From an uncultured Muribaculaceae bacterium (GTDB taxonomy: Bacteria > Bacteroidota > Bacteroidia > Bacteroidales > Muribaculaceae), in the NCBI GenBank assembly GCA_902494515.1, contig CABUTS010000007.1, positions 3,946-67,945 on the forward strand: a stretch of DNA of 64,000 nt, given 5' to 3'. Numbering within the stretch: the first letter of the stretch is position 1; every line of letters starts with the position of its first letter. The translations under genes were made by a program, and so were the position numbers. Under the pieces are notes generated by a model that was not told the DNA's origin, made no database searches, and was given only the letters and a program-made list of their open reading frames with translations. Shown one piece after another: positions 61,545 through 64,000 of this stretch.

Positions 61545-63698
61545 GTGAGAACATCAGTATTCTTTATATTATGCGCGGCATTGACGGCCTCGGCTGCCGA
61601 GCATCGTTTTTATGCCGTCGAGGCTGAAGGTGACTCCATTGCAGAAGGAATAGAATCGACTGTACTGACAGAAAAACACGGCAATGTCGAAACCGTAACC
61701 CTGAGCCTTCGCAACACCAGGCACACTCCTTTCCAGCCCCTGAAAGCCGGGTTGAAACTTGGAGTCGACACATACATGGATTCCTATCCTGAATGGTATG
61801 GGAAATTCTTTCCGACTCTTGCCGTGTGTGAGCCGGATCATTTCTACGGATATATGCAGTCGCCCGGAGGAAAGATGAAAGCCGTAGTGTCGGGTGACCC
61901 GATCGCGTCCTGGAGTCTTGACTACAATATGGGCTACCCGGATTTCACTCAGGATAACCGCTGGTTTTACGGCCACCGCATAGAGTGTCTCAACCTTGAT
62001 ATGCTCTGCCGGGGACCATTGCCCGACCGTAATCCGAGGCTATGGAAACTCGAACCGGGAGAGCAACGCTCATGGACTGTGAAAATAATAGACCTTGACA
62101 GTCCTGACAGCTTTGAAGAAACAGTGTACCGTCACACCGATGCGCCCGTATTGGTCATGGAGCGAACATCATGTTCTCCCGGCGATTCGATTGAAATAAA
62201 AGTATGGGGAAAGGCTCCCGGACTGACCATTGAAGGAAAAGAGACTGGTCTGCAAAAGGTTGATGAGGATCTATGGCGTGGCGTATACCGTGCCACGGAG
62301 TCCGGTATCAAGAACATCCTGCTTGTTGACGGCAATCGACAGGCACATGGCACCTTGGTCGTGCGCCATCCGTGGAGAAACACGATGCAGCTGGCTCGCA
62401 AGGCCGTGGATCGATACAAGCAAAAACCGACTTCGCACGTAGAAAGCTGGTATGGATTCCACACCGCATTCGATGCCGCGCGAATTATGCCGGATAAGGA
62501 AACAGACAGCATATTGAACGCACGTTTCGATTTGATAATCAATAAGATTTTCGACAAGAACACCGGACGTCCTTATAAATTCAACTGGCGCATACAAAAT
62601 GTATCGTCAACCATGGGGATGCTGGCTGACCGTTATCTCGCCTTCGGCAACCCTGCCGACCTTGATCTGGGCGAACGCATGGCAACCTGTCTCATGGGTT
62701 GCCAGCGCGCCGACGGGGCCTATATGAACGGCCATACGGATTACACTTCCGTGATTTATCCGGCCAAGAGTCTTCTCGAATTCGCCGACGCCGAGCGCAT
62801 TGCCGGTCGGAAAAAACAGGCGGCCCGATTTGAAGCCTCGGCCAAGCGTGCCATCGACCATCTGGCGAATGCTGACGGAGACCTTGAAACCGAGGGTCAG
62901 ATAACATACGAAGACGGCATGATAAGCTGCTCGGCACTTCAACTCGGAGAGCTTGCCTTGCGTAGCAAGGATGTCAAAGACAGGCGGCGCTATGCTGAGG
63001 CAATGCTGAAACTCCTTGACGGGCACGACTGCCTGACCCAGCTGCGTGTGCCCGACGGGCGGCGGCGTGGCGGTACGCTGCGCTTCTGGGAGGCGCAGTA
63101 CGATGTGTTCATGCTGCCCAACATGATTTCTTCGCCCCACGGCTGGAGTGCATGGAGAGCGTATGCCACGTACTACGCATATCTTCTTACCGGCCAGGAG
63201 CGGTGGCTGCGCGAAACTTTCGATGCAGCATCGGCTTTTGCAGCCTTGATCGACCACGAATCATGTGACCTTAGCTGGGCCTTCGTCGTGGACCCCTACG
63301 TCAAGGCGCTTCAGGTGTGTGAACCCGACTCATCCTTTACGGCCGATGACGACACCTACGGCAATCCTCACCCCGAGCTATACCCTAATCGTGAAATTGT
63401 TATAGGTGAACAGTACATGCCAATGATTGCCGACTGGCAGACGATTGTGTCGAGCGACAACGACGTTCATGAATGTTTCAAATTCATTGCTGAAACGGTA
63501 TTATGCAATGCTTTCATAATAGAGCGTGCCGATGGTTCCGTTGCCTCATATAACTGCAAGGTTGAAAAGGATGGGAATGTCTTGAAGATCAAGGTAAACG
63601 AGCCTCAAATCACAACCTTGTATGTAAACTTGCATACCCCTTATGAGATTGATTTTGAAGGAGATGTCAAAACGATACAACCGGTTGCAATCAGGTGA
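61545..63698 (+). CDS. Six-hairpin glycosidase-like secreted protein
   Basis: A 717-residue secreted protein that starts at a GTG (61545) with the signal peptide MRTSVFFILCAALTASAA. The N-terminal third is beta-rich (about 20-275). The rest is helical with repeated aromatic and acidic loops (HVESWYGFHTAFDAARIM, GCQRADGAYMNGHTDYTSVI, RFWEAQYDVFMLPNMISSPHG), as in (alpha/alpha)6-barrel glycosidases and lyases. I cannot assign a CAZy family or catalytic residues. As the last gene of PUL 2 it probably acts on the same glycan. The hairpin at 63799 follows. Confidence 0.6.
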   Translation: MRTSVFFILCAALTASAAEHRFYAVEAEGDSIAEGIESTVLTEKHGNVETVTLSLRNTRHTPFQPLKAGLKLGVDTYMDSYPEWYGKFFPTLAVCEPDHFYGYMQSPGGKMKAVVSGDPIASWSLDYNMGYPDFTQDNRWFYGHRIECLNLDMLCRGPLPDRNPRLWKLEPGEQRSWTVKIIDLDSPDSFEETVYRHTDAPVLVMERTSCSPGDSIEIKVWGKAPGLTIEGKETGLQKVDEDLWRGVYRATESGIKNILLVDGNRQAHGTLVVRHPWRNTMQLARKAVDRYKQKPTSHVESWYGFHTAFDAARIMPDKETDSILNARFDLIINKIFDKNTGRPYKFNWRIQNVSSTMGMLADRYLAFGNPADLDLGERMATCLMGCQRADGAYMNGHTDYTSVIYPAKSLLEFADAERIAGRKKQAARFEASAKRAIDHLANADGDLETEGQITYEDGMISCSALQLGELALRSKDVKDRRRYAEAMLKLLDGHDCLTQLRVPDGRRRGGTLRFWEAQYDVFMLPNMISSPHGWSAWRAYATYYAYLLTGQERWLRETFDAASAFAALIDHESCDLSWAFVVDPYVKALQVCEPDSSFTADDDTYGNPHPELYPNREIVIGEQYMPMIADWQTIVSSDNDVHECFKFIAETVLCNAFIIERADGSVASYNCKVEKDGNVLKIKVNEPQITTLYVNLHTPYEIDFEGDVKTIQPVAIR

Positions 63699-63798
63699 AA
63701 TCACCTTTAAATACAACATGAAATGCGAAAAATCTACTTATTGACGCGAGTTCGGGATAAGAAATCGATGAAACGCGAATACATCAAATACTACACTT

Positions 63799-63832
63799 AT
63801 TCAGGCGATCACTCAGCAATGGTCGCCTGAAT
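63799..63832. other. Hairpin between PUL 2 and the transposase gene
   Basis: ATTCAGGCGA (63799-63808) and TCGCCTGAAT (63823-63832) form a perfect 10-bp stem between convergent genes. There is no T-run, so termination is possible but unproven. The stretch 63699-63798 contains no gene. Confidence 0.55.
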
Positions 63833-63850
63833 CATATATCCAATTCGATA

Positions 63851-64000
63851 TTACTGCCAGAGAAGGAGTTGGCCGTTGGAATCAGGCACCTCGTAATCGA
63901 AATTGACTTCCGGCTTTGTGGCAAAAAAACAGTAGGCTCCCATTGCCGCAAGAAGGTTTATGATAAAGTTGTGGACGCTGCGGTGACGGGAGTGCACCAG
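63851..64000 (-). mobile_element. IS982-like transposase, C-terminal end only
   Basis: The last 49 codons of a minus-strand frame run off the window edge. The segment LVHSRHRSVHNFIINLLAAM followed by GAYCFF resembles the conserved end of IS982-family transposases (RHRS..NF..N......AYC). The stop codon is at 63851-63853. A candidate outer end, ACGCGAGTTCGGGATAAG at 63744-63761, lies outside the gene, but the other end of the element is not in the window to test it as an inverted repeat. Confidence 0.6.

Noticed and set aside
1..64000. tRNA, rRNA or known riboswitch genes
   Set aside because: None was recognised by eye in the intergenic regions; a covariance-model scan would be needed to exclude small RNAs.

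Overview
The window is a stretch of a Bacteroidales chromosome, most likely Muribaculaceae or a close relative. The evidence is two SusC/SusD-type polysaccharide utilisation loci (PULs), promoters with the Bacteroidota -7 box TAnnTTTG, lipoproteins with acid-rich residues after the lipid cysteine, proteins with type IX secretion (T9SS) C-terminal tails, and an ECF sigma/FecR pair. The order is well supported; the family is inferred.

Layout. 0.3-6 kb: a GH99/GH71-like lipoprotein, a two-domain esterase (alpha/beta hydrolase plus SGNH), and a membrane-spanning kelch-like regulator with a C-terminal winged helix. 6.4-30.8 kb: PUL 1, one long plus-strand array: surface lipoprotein, SusC, SusD, DUF3823 lipoprotein, GH99/71-like, GH43, GH3-PA14, GH2, GH95, GH43-CBM6, GH99/71-like, GH31. 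The exo-enzymes resemble those that strip side chains from xyloglucan, but no GH5, GH9 or GH74 endoglucanase is present. A surface-targeted GH99/71-like protein sits where an endo-enzyme would be expected. No hybrid two-component system or ECF sigma is next to PUL 1, so the divergent kelch/winged-helix membrane protein is the best regulator candidate.

31-43 kb: two large T9SS-tailed cell-surface proteins (a GLUG/beta-helix type and a BspA-like leucine-rich-repeat type), a small lipoprotein, aminopeptidase P, an orphan NarL-type response regulator just upstream of the leucine-rich-repeat gene, and an unknown membrane protein. 43.2-44.7 kb: an AT-richer toxin-antitoxin module, an MqsR-like toxin followed by an HTH-Panacea (SocA/DUF4065) antitoxin. 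It has an operator-like dyad over its promoter and a nearly leaderless toxin start.

44.7-63.7 kb: PUL 2, with FecR anti-sigma and ECF sigma on the minus strand, then divergent SusC (with an STN signalling domain), SusD, a four-repeat SusE/F-like lipoprotein, a GH27/clan-D-like lipoprotein, a T9SS-tailed SusF-like binding protein, a GH3-GH43 fusion, a BglX-like GH3 and a six-hairpin-type glycosidase-like protein. A clean intrinsic terminator lies inside this operon, between the binding module and the enzymes. The window ends in the C-terminus of an IS982-like transposase on the minus strand.
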